Counted from the first letter of the stretch, positions 8,066 through 18,948 are shown. The stretch is 64,000 nt of DNA from Streptomyces sp. NBC_01476 (GCF_036227265.1 NZ_CP109446.1:1091501-1155500); one strand, 5' to 3'. A program made the numbers and translations. Notes: generated by a model not told the origin, from the letters alone.

Positions 8066-10036
8066 ATGAGCACCACAGGCGGTACGGGCAAGTCAAGAAG
8101 GGCGGGCGCGCGCATGCGAACCGCGCGCTGGGGGGCGTTCGCCGGGGCTGCGGCGCTCGTACTGCTGGGCGGCACCGCGCCCGCCAACGCGGCCACGCCG
8201 GCGAGCGGTGACGCGAACACCACCACCCCGATCAAGCACGTCGTGGTCATCTTCCAGGAGAACGTCTCCTTCGACCACTACTTCGGCACCTACCCGGAGG
8301 CGGCGAACACCGACGGCACCAAGTTCACCGCCGCCGCGGGCACGCCGAAGGACGTCGACACCCTCAGCCACGCGGGGCTGCTCAAGAACAACCCGAACCA
8401 GTACGCGCCCAAGCGGCTCGGTCCGGACAAGGCCGTCACCTGCGACCAGAACCACTCCTACGGTCCTGAGCAGTACGCGGGCAACGGCGGCAAGGCCGAC
8501 TCGTACGTGCAGAACACCGAGACCAGCACCTGCTCCGGCGGCCTGTTCGGCGAGCCCGGCCTGGTGATGGACTACTACGACGGCAACACCGTCACCGGTC
8601 TGTGGAACTACGCCCAGCACTACTCGCTCGGCGACAACTCCTACAGCAGCACGTACGGCCCCTCCACCCCGGGCGCGCTGAACCTGATCTCGGGCCAGAC
8701 GCACGGCGTGATCTCGGTCGACCCGAAGAGCGGCACCGAGGACCCCAAGCAGACGGCGACGCCGGACGCGTACACGGTGGTCTCCCCGGACGCCAAGGGT
8801 GTCGGCACGGTCATCAACGACCCCGACCCGGCCTTCGACGACTGCTCGGACAACAGCCACACCAGCACCAACGCGCTGGCCGCCATGCAGGGCAAGAACA
8901 TCGGTGACCTGCTGAACGCCAAGAACGTCAGCTGGGGCTGGTTCCAGGGCGGCTTCCGTCCGTCGACCGCGTGGGACGGCAAGCAGGGCGACTACGCCAG
9001 CTGCCAGAACACCACGCACACCAACGTCGGCGGCGCCTCCTCGGTCGACTACAGCCCGCACCACTCGCCGTTCCAGTACTACAAGTCCACAGCGAACCCG
9101 CACCACCTCGCGCCGAAGAACACCGCCGAGATCGGTCACGACGGCCAGGCGAACCACAACTACGACCTGACCGACTTCAACGCCGCGCTCGACGCGGGCA
9201 GCCTGCCGGCGGTCAGCTTCCTGAAGGCCGCCGAGTACCAGGACGGTCACGCCGGTTACTCCGACCCGACCGACGAGCAGAACTTCCTGGTCAAGCAGAT
9301 CAACGCCATCCAGTCCTCGCCGGAGTGGAAGGACACCGCGGTCGTCGTGGCGTACGACGACTCGGACGGCTGGTACGACCACGCCTTCGCGACGCCGCAG
9401 AACGGCTCCAAGGACACCACGGTGGGCTCCAACGGCAAGACCACCGACAGCCCGGCCTGCCAGGCCGGTCCGGCTTCCGCGGGCGGCTACGCCGACCGCT
9501 GCGGCCCGGGCACCCGGCAGCCGCTGCTGGTCATCTCGCCCTACAGCAAGGTCAACTCGGTCGACCACACCCGCACCGAGCAGGCCTCGATCACCAAGTT
9601 CATCGAGAGCAACTGGCAGACCGGTGGCATCGGTGACGCGTCCTTCGACGCCCGCGCCAACAACCTGACCGGCGCGTTCGACTTCTCCAAGCCGAACAAC
9701 AAGCAGGTCCTGCTGAACGCCGACGGTTCGGTGAAGTCGGTCAAGGACATCTCCGGCCAGACCCCGCCGACCACGCCGAGCACCGGTGGGACCACCGGCT
9801 CGGGCACCACGGGCGGGTCCACCGCCGGTGGCAGCACCGGCAGCGGCACCGCGGGCACCGGCACCGCCGGCGGCAACAACCCCGGTACGGACGGCAGCGG
9901 CGACCAGCTGGCCGCCACCGGTGGCTCCTCGCCGGCCCTGCCGCTCGGCATCACCGCCGGCGTCCTGGTGGTCGGTGGCGGCGCGCTCTGGTACGCCCGC
10001 AAGCACCGCCGCACGAACAGCGACACCGCCGCCTGA
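8066..10036 (+). CDS. Secreted phosphoesterase (PF04185-type), sortase-anchored
   Basis: 656 residues of the phosphoesterase family that includes acid phosphatases and phospholipases C. An N-terminal Sec signal ends near ANAATPASG. The catalytic domain opens with IKHVVVIFQENVSFDHYFGTYP, the family metal-binding block. A Gly/Thr/Ser-rich linker (about 563-610) leads to LAATG at 615-619, a hydrophobic segment and an Arg/Lys tail, the arrangement of class E sortase substrates. GGAGG lies 12 bases before the ATG; a second ATG at 8114 is possible. The product should be displayed on the cell wall and scavenge phosphate. A PHO-like site and a strong terminator flank it. Confidence 0.87.
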   Translation: MSTTGGTGKSRRAGARMRTARWGAFAGAAALVLLGGTAPANAATPASGDANTTTPIKHVVVIFQENVSFDHYFGTYPEAANTDGTKFTAAAGTPKDVDTLSHAGLLKNNPNQYAPKRLGPDKAVTCDQNHSYGPEQYAGNGGKADSYVQNTETSTCSGGLFGEPGLVMDYYDGNTVTGLWNYAQHYSLGDNSYSSTYGPSTPGALNLISGQTHGVISVDPKSGTEDPKQTATPDAYTVVSPDAKGVGTVINDPDPAFDDCSDNSHTSTNALAAMQGKNIGDLLNAKNVSWGWFQGGFRPSTAWDGKQGDYASCQNTTHTNVGGASSVDYSPHHSPFQYYKSTANPHHLAPKNTAEIGHDGQANHNYDLTDFNAALDAGSLPAVSFLKAAEYQDGHAGYSDPTDEQNFLVKQINAIQSSPEWKDTAVVVAYDDSDGWYDHAFATPQNGSKDTTVGSNGKTTDSPACQAGPASAGGYADRCGPGTRQPLLVISPYSKVNSVDHTRTEQASITKFIESNWQTGGIGDASFDARANNLTGAFDFSKPNNKQVLLNADGSVKSVKDISGQTPPTTPSTGGTTGSGTTGGSTAGGSTGSGTAGTGTAGGNNPGTDGSGDQLAATGGSSPALPLGITAGVLVVGGGALWYARKHRRTNSDTAA

Positions 10037-10070
10037 CGGGCCCGCTGACGGCCTGACAGTACGGCTCCAC

Positions 10071-10102
10071 GAGGCCGCCCCGGCAATCGCCGGGGCGGCC
10101 TC
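10071..10102 (+). terminator. Strong hairpin terminator after the phosphoesterase gene
   Basis: Perfect 14-base inverted repeat (GAGGCCGCCCCGGC / GCCGGGGCGGCCTC) with a 4-base loop, 34 bases after the stop codon. There is no U-tract, as usual for streptomycete terminators. Confidence 0.8.
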
Positions 10103-10259
10103 CGGTGTGCCGCGGCGGACGTCGAAGGGCGGAGCACCGGCGAAGATGGTCATGTGTTCAGGAACTGAAGACATATCAGGCCCCATCAGTACCACCGGCC
10201 CGGATTGCCGGATTTGGCGAGGCTTCTCCGGTTACCGTCCGCGGCTTTGTGCACAACTC

Positions 10260-10289
10260 TTGACATGGATGAAACACAGGGAGAAACAT
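10260..10289 (+). promoter_or_regulatory. Candidate promoter of the discoidin beta-helix gene
   Basis: TTGACA at 10260-10265 and a weak -10 AAACAT at 10284-10289 with an 18-base spacer. A start near 10296 would give a leader of roughly 145 bases. The rest of 10103-10439 contains TTGTGCACAA at about 10247 and the LacI-type operator, but no gene. Confidence 0.45.
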
Positions 10290-10304
10290 CGCGGTGTGCA
10301 TCGG

Positions 10305-10316
10305 GAGAGCGCTCTC
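10305..10316. promoter_or_regulatory. LacI-family operator (CebR-like palindrome)
   Basis: Perfect 12-base palindrome GAGAGCGCTCTC within CGGGAGAGCGCTCTCA. It resembles the CebR-type operator TGGGAGCGCTCCCA that controls saccharide-degrading enzymes in Streptomyces. It sits just downstream of the predicted transcription start, ideal for repression until a sugar inducer is present. The regulator itself is not in the window. Confidence 0.6.
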
Positions 10317-10439
10317 ACTCAGCAACTGGAGTGCGCCCGCCCATAGTTCGCGCTGACCACGGCATCTCGTCGTTCCGCTGATGTCGGGCGGGACGACAGC
10401 CCCCTTCTGCCCCCACCTGTGGAACCAGGAGAGTTGCTC

Positions 10440-13085
<2,646 letters not shown>

Positions 13086-13118
13086 GGGCGCGCCTGCCGC
13101 GGTCGACCGAGTGAGGCG

Positions 13119-13150
13119 AGGGCCGCCGTCCCGTGGGGGACGGCGGCCCT
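13119..13150 (+). terminator. Hairpin terminator after the discoidin gene
   Basis: Perfect 14-base inverted repeat (AGGGCCGCCGTCCC / GGGACGGCGGCCCT) with loop GTGG, 34 bases after the stop. Confidence 0.8.
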
Positions 13151-13439
13151 CCGCCATTTCCCACCGCCGCACCCGGTGGGCGCTCCCGGTCGGCGCCACC
13201 GGCGGCGGCAGGCGGGGCGGAGCAGTTCGGGATCGTACGTAATTCCGCGGCGGCAGAGGGTCGTTGACCTCAGCAGTGGTCAGGTTCGCGCAATAAGGCG
13301 CGTTCATGTCTGCAATATCCCTTGACCTCTGCGTAACTTGAGCACAATTCTCATGGGCGCACCTCGCACTTCCAGGGCTCCATCCCCCCATGGCCCGGGC
13401 GGCCGCGCGCCGCCCGCCGATCCCGAACGGAGTAACCGA
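13151..13439 (+). other. Intergenic region before the GH3 gene
   Basis: No gene seen. It contains TTGACC at 13264 inside an inverted repeat (TGACC at 13265-13269, GGTCA at 13278-13282). A second TTGACC lies at 13322 with CACAAT or CAATTC 15-18 bases on, a plausible promoter for the GH3 gene. No copy of the GAGAGCGCTCTC operator is present here. Confidence 0.4.
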
Positions 13440-16409
13440 GTGGCAATCAGACGACGACGCCGGCTGTCCGGCGCGGTGGCCCTCGCGGTCGCCGCGCTGG
13501 CCGCGCTGACCGCGGGCACCCTGCCCGCGCAGTCCGCCGCGGCGGCTCCCGCACGACCGTGGACGGTCGCCGCGGACACCCCGGCGCAGCGCGCCGACGC
13601 CCTGCTGGCACAGATGACCACGGCCGAGAAGATCACCATGATGCACGGCGGCGCGCAGTGCGCCTGGGGCGCCTGTGTGGACGCCAACACCCGCCTCGGG
13701 ATACCCCAGTTACGGCTCCAGGACGGCCCGGCCGGGGTCGCCGACGGGGCCGGCGGGGTCACCCAGCTGCCCGCCCCGGTGGCCGCCGCTGCCTCCTTCG
13801 ACCGCGATCTGGCCAAGAGCTACGGCACGGTGATCGGGAACGAGGCGTGGAACAAGGGCGCCAACATCGTACTCGGCCCGACCATCAACATCGTGCGCGA
13901 CCCGCGCTGGGGCCGCGCCTTCGAATCACTCAGCGAAGACCCTTATCTGGCGGCCGAACTGGGCGCGGCCGACATCCAGGGCATCCAGAGCCAGGGTCCG
14001 ATGGCGCAGGTGAAGCACTACGCCGACTACAACCAGGAGACCAACCGCAACAACGCGCAGGACAACGTCATCATGAACGACCGGACGCAGCGGGAGATCT
14101 ATCTGCCGGCGTTCGAGGCCGCGGTCAAGCAGGGCCAGGCGTTCTCGGTGATGTGCTCCTACGCCTCGGTGGCCGGCACCTACGCCTGCGAGAACGCCCA
14201 GCTCATCCAGCAGGTTCTGGAGGGCGACCTGGGCTTCACCGGCTTCGTCACCTCCGACTGGGGCGGCACGCACTCCACCGTCGCCTCGGCGAACGCCGGT
14301 CTCGACCAGGAGATGAACGGCAGCGACTTCTACGGCACGGCACTGACCAACGCGGTCAACAGCGGCCAGGTCTCCATCGCCAACCTCAACGGCCATGTCC
14401 GCCGCATCCTTGTCTCGATGTTCGCCTCCGGGCTCTTCGACACCACCCAGACCGGCACCATCACCACCCCGGTCAGTACCGCCGCCCACCAGACCACCGC
14501 CCGGCAGGTCGCGGAGGAGGGCAGTGTGCTGCTGAAGAACACCGGTGCGGCGCTGCCGCTCGGCGCCGCCAACAAGAAGATCGCGGTGATCGGCGACGAC
14601 GCGGGACCCAACGCGCTGACCGCGGGCGGCGGCAGCGCGCACGTCGGCTCGGCCTCGATCGTCACCCCCTTCAACGCCCTGGTGTCGCGGGCCGGTCCGG
14701 GCGCGAGCGTCACCTATGCGCAGGGTTACTCCTCACCCGGCGGCGAGATCGTCGACAGCCCGTATCTGACCCCGGCGCAGGGCGGCGGGCACGGGCTGTA
14801 CGGGCAGTTCTACAACGGGACCTCGCTGGGCGGCACACCGCTGGCCTCCCGGGTCGACCCGACCGTCAACTTCCTGTGGGGCGGGGCCTCACCGACCGGC
14901 GGCGTACCCGCCAATGGCTGGTCGGCGAAGTGGACCGGCACGCTGACCCCGCCGAGCACCGGCTCGTACACCTTCGCGCTCAGCAGTGACGACGGCAGCC
15001 GGCTGTTCATCAACGGGCAGCAGCTCATCGACAACTGGGCGAACCAGCCGCGGACCACCAAGACCGGCACGGTGACGCTGACCGCGGGTCAGCAGGTGAG
15101 CATCGAGGTCGACTACTTCAACGACGGCGGCGGCAGTGAGCTGGAGCTGGGCTGGCAGGTGCCCAACCAGGATCTGCACGGCCAGGCCGTGACCGCGGCC
15201 CGCGACGCCGACACCGCGCTGGTCTTCGTCAACAAGGCCGAGGGCGAGGGCGCCGACCTCGGCGACATCAACCTCTCCGCCGACCAGAACCAGCTGGTCA
15301 CCGATGTGGCGGCGGCCAATCCCAACACCGTCGTGGTGATCAACAGCGGCTCGGCGATCACCATGCCGTGGGCGGGCAGCGTCCGCGGCATCATCGAGAA
15401 CTGGTATCCCGGCCAGGAGGACGGCAACGCGATCGCCGCCCTGCTCTACGGAGATGTGAACTTCTCCGGCAAGCTCCCGGTGACCTTCCCGCAGAGCCTC
15501 AGCGATGTCCCGGCGAACACCACCGCGCAGTGGCCGGGCCAGAACGGCACCGTTCAGTACTCCGAGGGCGTCAACGTCGGCTACCGCTGGTACGACAGCC
15601 AGAACAAAACACCGCTCTTCCCGTTCGGCTTCGGCCTGTCCTACACCACCTTCGCCTACTCGGGCCTGACGGTCGGCCAGCCGGACGCGGCCGGCAACGT
15701 CGCGGTCGCCTTCGACGTCAGGAACAGCGGCACCAGGGCCGGCGCCGAGGTGGCCCAGGTCTATGTCGGCCGGCCCGCCACCACCGGCGAACCCCCCAAG
15801 AGCCTGCGCGGCTTCCAGCGGGTGAGCCTCGACCCCGGCCAGACCCAGCACGTCTCGCTGACCCTCGACGCCCGCAGCTTCCAGTTCTGGAACAACGGCT
15901 GGACCAACGCGGCCGGCACCAACACCGTCTCGGTCGGCTCCTCCTCGCGTGACATCCGCCTCACCGGCAGCACCACCGTCACGGCGGGCGGCGGCGGCAA
16001 CCCGCCCGGTCAGACCACCGCGGTCTCGCTGCGGGCACACGCCAACAACCAGTACGTCACCGCCGAGAACGCGGGCGCCGCGGCACTGATCGCCAACCGT
16101 GCGGCCATCGGTCCCTGGGAGACCTTCGACGAGATCGACCTCGGCGGCGGCACGGTGGCGCTGCGGTCGCACGCCAACAGCAAGTACGTGACGACGCCGG
16201 GCAACGGCTCCGGCTCGCTCATCGCGAGCGGTACCGGCGTGGGGACGGCCGAGACCTTCGACCTGATCCACGACCCGGACGGCGCGGTGACGCTGCGCGC
16301 CCACTCCAACAACCAGTATGTGACGGCGGAGAACGCGGGCGCTGCGGCGCTGATCGCCAACCGGGGCGCGATCGGCCCCTGGGAGGAGTTCGACCTGATC
16401 CAGGACTGA
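13440..16409 (+). CDS. Secreted GH3 beta-glucosidase with PA14 and fascin-like modules
   Basis: 989 residues. After an Arg-rich Sec signal (about 1-38) comes the GH3 N-terminal barrel with nucleophile Asp273 in FVTSDWGG. The GH3 C-terminal domain contains EGEGADLGDINL and is interrupted by a PA14 module (about 448-578). An FnIII-like domain (about 735-840) follows. The last 130 residues are three fascin-like repeats around LRAHANNQYVTAENAG. Likely it releases glucose from beta-glucans or oligosaccharides outside the cell. GTG 13440 is chosen because GGAG lies 7 bases upstream; the frame is open back to 13338. Confidence 0.88.
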   Translation: MAIRRRRRLSGAVALAVAALAALTAGTLPAQSAAAAPARPWTVAADTPAQRADALLAQMTTAEKITMMHGGAQCAWGACVDANTRLGIPQLRLQDGPAGVADGAGGVTQLPAPVAAAASFDRDLAKSYGTVIGNEAWNKGANIVLGPTINIVRDPRWGRAFESLSEDPYLAAELGAADIQGIQSQGPMAQVKHYADYNQETNRNNAQDNVIMNDRTQREIYLPAFEAAVKQGQAFSVMCSYASVAGTYACENAQLIQQVLEGDLGFTGFVTSDWGGTHSTVASANAGLDQEMNGSDFYGTALTNAVNSGQVSIANLNGHVRRILVSMFASGLFDTTQTGTITTPVSTAAHQTTARQVAEEGSVLLKNTGAALPLGAANKKIAVIGDDAGPNALTAGGGSAHVGSASIVTPFNALVSRAGPGASVTYAQGYSSPGGEIVDSPYLTPAQGGGHGLYGQFYNGTSLGGTPLASRVDPTVNFLWGGASPTGGVPANGWSAKWTGTLTPPSTGSYTFALSSDDGSRLFINGQQLIDNWANQPRTTKTGTVTLTAGQQVSIEVDYFNDGGGSELELGWQVPNQDLHGQAVTAARDADTALVFVNKAEGEGADLGDINLSADQNQLVTDVAAANPNTVVVINSGSAITMPWAGSVRGIIENWYPGQEDGNAIAALLYGDVNFSGKLPVTFPQSLSDVPANTTAQWPGQNGTVQYSEGVNVGYRWYDSQNKTPLFPFGFGLSYTTFAYSGLTVGQPDAAGNVAVAFDVRNSGTRAGAEVAQVYVGRPATTGEPPKSLRGFQRVSLDPGQTQHVSLTLDARSFQFWNNGWTNAAGTNTVSVGSSSRDIRLTGSTTVTAGGGGNPPGQTTAVSLRAHANNQYVTAENAGAAALIANRAAIGPWETFDEIDLGGGTVALRSHANSKYVTTPGNGSGSLIASGTGVGTAETFDLIHDPDGAVTLRAHSNNQYVTAENAGAAALIANRGAIGPWEEFDLIQD

Positions 16410-16429
16410 ACCGCGGCGCGTTCCGCCAG

Positions 16430-16474
16430 GGGCGGTGGACCCCGTCCCGCATCCAGGGGCGGGGGCCACCGCCC
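16430..16474. terminator. Bidirectional hairpin between convergent genes
   Basis: GGGCGGTGG (16430-16438) pairs with CCACCGCCC (16466-16474), and the inner CCCC and GGGG runs extend the stem with few mismatches. It lies between the GH3 gene (plus) and the cupin gene (minus) and can serve both. Confidence 0.65.
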
Positions 16475-16518
16475 GGCCTGCGTACAGGAGTTGACGGCGG
16501 CCGGATCGTATACGCGCG

Positions 16519-17034
16519 TCAGCCGGCGGCGCCGTCCGCGGGCAGTGCGTACAGCCCCGGCAGATTGACCACGACCGCCTCCTGGGTGCTGCGCGCGATC
16601 ACCACCACGGCCTCGCCGTCCGGGTCGGGGTTCTCCTCGCGGTGCGGCACATAGGGCGGCACGAAGATGTAGTCGCCGGGCCCGGTCACCAGCCGGATCT
16701 CCTGCGGGCCGCCGGCGCCGGAGTCGTCCAGGAAGACGAACTCCGGCCGTCCGCTGACCACATAGATCGCGGTCTCCGACGCGCCGTGGTGGTGGTCGGA
16801 GGAGGCGGTGGCGGGCGCGACATGCGTCTGGCCCATCCACAGCCGCTCGGAGCCGACGGTCTTCCCGCTGATGGCCGCGAACCGGCGCATCCCACCGGTC
16901 TGCGCGGTGTCACCGTCCAGGCCGTCGGCGCGGATGTGGTGCAGCCGGTTGCGCAGCGGGAGGGGCGGGCCGTCCTGGCCGGCCGGCAGATGCGGGTGGA
17001 AGCCCTCGCCTGCGATGGTCGGGTGCTCGGTCAT
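16519..17034 (-). CDS. Cupin-domain protein
   Basis: 171-residue single-cupin protein. The metal-binding core is visible as SDHHHGASETAIYVVSG, followed after the usual spacing by GDYIFVPPYVPH. The substrate is unknown; such proteins include small dioxygenases, isomerases and sensors. No clear ribosome site precedes the ATG, but a TAGCGT-like -10 about 10 bases upstream would allow a very short leader. It is divergent from the Rrf2 gene and shares its 138-base control region, including the GGTGTCCATT element, so it may belong to the same regulon (inference). Confidence 0.8.
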   Translation of the reverse strand: MTEHPTIAGEGFHPHLPAGQDGPPLPLRNRLHHIRADGLDGDTAQTGGMRRFAAISGKTVGSERLWMGQTHVAPATASSDHHHGASETAIYVVSGRPEFVFLDDSGAGGPQEIRLVTGPGDYIFVPPYVPHREENPDPDGEAVVVIARSTQEAVVVNLPGLYALPADGAAG

Positions 17035-17063
17035 ACCGGGGACGCTAGAGCGGCCGCCAAAAG

Positions 17064-17083
17064 GATGTCAAGAGGTGTCCATT
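17064..17083. promoter_or_regulatory. Candidate Rrf2 operator upstream of the regulator gene
   Basis: GATGTCAAGAGGTGTCCATT shares its last 10 bases, GGTGTCCATT, exactly with the palindromic site at the importer promoter (right part of 18597-18616). The left half is GATGTC instead of GACACC. Its location between the divergent cupin and Rrf2 genes suggests autoregulation. Inference from one shared element. Confidence 0.45.
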
Positions 17084-17160
17084 ACGGTCGACCTGCGCGG
17101 ATGTCCGCACCGGCGGCGTCCTTACGGCCGGAATCGGCACGCGGCGGCCACTGTCGGGGC

Positions 17161-17166
17161 GATACT
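17161..17166 (+). promoter_or_regulatory. Candidate -10 box giving a leaderless Rrf2 transcript
   Basis: GATACT ends 6 bases before the ATG at 17173 and no Shine-Dalgarno sequence is visible. Transcription would begin at or next to the start codon. I see no clear -35. Confidence 0.35.
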
Positions 17167-17172
17167 GGGCGC

Positions 17173-17640
17173 ATGCATATCTCCGCGAAGGCGGACTACG
17201 CCGCTCGGGCCCTGGTCGAACTGGCCCGCGACTCCGCCCGCCCGCTCACCTGTGAGGCGATCGCCTCCTCGCAGGAGATCCCGTTCCGCTTCCTGAAGTC
17301 CGTGGTCGGCGAACTGCGCCGCGGCGGCCTGGTCCGCAGCCAGCGCGGCTGCGAGGGCGGCTACTGGCTCAGCCGCCCGGCCGAGCAGATCACCCTGCTC
17401 GATGTCGTGCGTGCCGTCGACGGCGAGGTCTTCACGCTGCGCGGCGAGGCGCTGGCCGGCCTCGCCTATCCCAGCCCGGCCGCGGCCCTGCCCGCCGTCT
17501 GGCGCTCGATCGAGGCCGGCGCCGCCGCCGCGCTGGCCGCGGTGACCGTCGCGGCGCTGCTGGCGGGCGACGCCCGTGAGCAGTCGCGGACGGGGGAAGT
17601 GGCCGGCCCCGGGGAGGACCGGCTCGCGGGTGTGGCATGA
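17173..17640 (+). CDS. Rrf2-family transcriptional regulator
   Basis: 155 residues. Rrf2 proteins are winged-helix repressors; members include IscR and the cysteine-metabolism regulator CymR. The N-terminal signature MHISAKADYAARALVELA and the wing motif RGCEGGYWLSRP are clear. Only Cys27 and Cys60 are present, so the three-Cys iron-sulfur site of IscR is absent and sensing must work otherwise. ATG 17173 is chosen because the family signature begins there; the frame is open much further upstream without homology. The gene overlaps the next by ATGA. Its position at the head of a sulfur-type cluster suggests a CymR-like role (inference). Confidence 0.9.
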   Translation: MHISAKADYAARALVELARDSARPLTCEAIASSQEIPFRFLKSVVGELRRGGLVRSQRGCEGGYWLSRPAEQITLLDVVRAVDGEVFTLRGEALAGLAYPSPAAALPAVWRSIEAGAAAALAAVTVAALLAGDAREQSRTGEVAGPGEDRLAGVA

Positions 17641-18596
17641 CCGGGGCCGGGTCCGGCGGGCAGCCGCTGCGCATCACCGAGTACACCGACCCGCTCTGCC
17701 CGTGGGCCTGGGGCGCGGAGCCGGTCTTCCGGCTGCTGCGCGGCATGCTGGACGGTCAGGCGCGGTGGCGGCGGGTCTACGGCATCCTCTTCGACACCGA
17801 TGACGACCCCGCGCCCGACCCGGCCGCGGAGACCGCCTGGTACGCGGGCTTCGTCCGCGAGGTCAGCGCGCACACCGGCGCCCCGCACGCGGCGCGGCTG
17901 AGCCGGGTGGCGGCGACCAGCTGGCCCGCCTCGCTGGTGGCCAAGGCCGCCGAGGCGCAGGGCGAGCCGGTCGCCGGGCGGGTGCTGCGCCGGCTGCGGG
18001 AGTCGATGTTCGTGGCCGGTGAGCCGGCGGACACCCTCGGTCTTGCGCTGGCCGCGGCGCGCGGCGTGCCGGGCCTGGACGCCGTACGGCTGGCCGCCGA
18101 CGCGGCCTCCCCCGAGGTGCTGGCGGCGGTGCGTGCGGACCACCGCGAGACCCGGGACCCGCTCCCTGAGGCGCTGGCCGTCACGGGCCCGGGTCCGCAC
18201 CCCGGCACCCCCAAGGAGACCGCCGACGGGCGGCTGCGGTACGCCCTGCCGACGCTGGTCGTCACCGGCCCGGCGGGACACCGGCTGGTGCCGGGCAGGC
18301 AGCCGCTGGAGAGCTGTCTGGCGGCGGTCGCTGCGGTCGCGCCGGCTGTCCGGCCGGCTGTCCAACACCCTTCACCCGATGACCTGTTGGCGTGGCACCG
18401 CAGCCTCAGCGGACCCGACTGGGCGCTGCTCGCCCCGGGTTGCCGGCCGCCCGCGCAGGCGGTGCGGACCGGCACGGGGAACGGCCCGCTGTGGCTCCAC
18501 CCGGCCGAGGCGGCGGCCTCCCCGTGGCTGCCGGTTTCCCCCGCTGAAGTCGCTGACCAGCACCGACGCGGGGACGGCGGCCGTTCCAGCCAATGA
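17637..18596 (+). CDS. DsbA/FrnE-family thioredoxin-fold protein
   Basis: 319 residues. The N-terminus (ITEYTDPLCPWAWGAEPVFRLL) is that of FrnE-like DsbA proteins, but the active site is CPWA: only the first Cys of CxxC is present. No signal peptide is visible, so it is probably cytosolic. About 100 C-terminal residues are Ala/Pro/Arg-rich and less conserved in character. It is coupled to the Rrf2 gene by a 4-base overlap. It could act in thiol or glutathione/mycothiol-dependent isomerisation like 2-hydroxychromene-2-carboxylate isomerase relatives; the function is unproven. Confidence 0.8.
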   Translation: MTGAGSGGQPLRITEYTDPLCPWAWGAEPVFRLLRGMLDGQARWRRVYGILFDTDDDPAPDPAAETAWYAGFVREVSAHTGAPHAARLSRVAATSWPASLVAKAAEAQGEPVAGRVLRRLRESMFVAGEPADTLGLALAAARGVPGLDAVRLAADAASPEVLAAVRADHRETRDPLPEALAVTGPGPHPGTPKETADGRLRYALPTLVVTGPAGHRLVPGRQPLESCLAAVAAVAPAVRPAVQHPSPDDLLAWHRSLSGPDWALLAPGCRPPAQAVRTGTGNGPLWLHPAEAAASPWLPVSPAEVADQHRRGDGGRSSQ

Positions 18597-18612
18597 GACA
18601 CCTTTTGGTGTC
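18597..18612. promoter_or_regulatory. Palindromic operator candidate at the importer promoter
   Basis: GACACCTTTTGGTGTC is a 6+4+6 inverted repeat ending 2 bases before the -35 box of the leader-peptide promoter. Its right half with following bases, GGTGTCCATT, recurs upstream of the Rrf2 gene. Likely the Rrf2 binding site. Confidence 0.5.
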
Positions 18613-18614
18613 CA

Positions 18615-18644
18615 TTGACATCGGCTCACCCCGCCCGCAAGGAT
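18615..18644 (+). promoter_or_regulatory. Promoter of the leader peptide and importer operon
   Basis: TTGACA (18615-18620) and AAGGAT (18639-18644) are separated by 18 bases, a good match to the principal sigma factor consensus. The expected start is at about 18650-18651, on the A of the leader-peptide ATG, so the transcript should be leaderless. Confidence 0.65.
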
Positions 18645-18650
18645 GGGCAC

Positions 18651-18725
18651 ATGCTTACGACGCACCCCGGTGTGGTGTGCCGCTACGTGGACTTTCTGCG
18701 TACCAACAGCGCTCTCTGTCGCTGA
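18651..18725 (+). CDS. Putative Cys-containing leader peptide (24 aa)
   Basis: A 24-codon reading frame, starting MLTTHPGVVCRYVDFLRTN and ending SALCR. It belongs to the type of short actinobacterial leader peptides found before sulfur uptake and cysteine-synthesis operons (typical features: R-x-V-D-L-x-R, then S-A-x-C at the end). Cys codons lie at positions 10 and 23, the second next to last. Ribosome stalling on Cys codons when cysteine is scarce could control the downstream attenuator. The start coincides with the predicted transcription start. The call rests on its similarity of form and position. Confidence 0.7.
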   Translation: MLTTHPGVVCRYVDFLRTNSALCR

Positions 18726-18882
18726 CCGTACGCTCGTGGCCCCGCGGCGCCTGACCGGTCACTGACCGAGGCCCCGCCGTCCGGCGCACCGCCGCCGACC
18801 CCTCCCGCGCGTATCCCCCGTCACAGCTCCGCCGCTTCCGGCCGCCGTCGGCCGGCTCCGCTGTCGCAAGCGTTCCTCCGGC

Positions 18883-18908
18883 GAGCCCGGCCGCCTGCGG
18901 CCGGGCTC
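18883..18908 (+). terminator. Candidate attenuator hairpin
   Basis: Perfect 12-base inverted repeat GAGCCCGGCCGC / GCGGCCGGGCTC with a 2-base loop, 157 bases after the leader-peptide stop and 112 bases before the operon's first large gene. It is a natural place for conditional termination. Confidence 0.5.
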
Positions 18909-18920
18909 CGTCCGACCGCC

Positions 18921-18948
18921 GCCGTACGCGGTTCACCGCACGTACGGC
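18921..18948 (+). repeat. Second leader hairpin
   Basis: GCCGTACGCGGT pairs with ACCGCACGTACGGC, leaving a 2-base bulge and a 2-base loop. It lies 12 bases after the first hairpin and may be part of a termination/antitermination switch. Confidence 0.4.
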
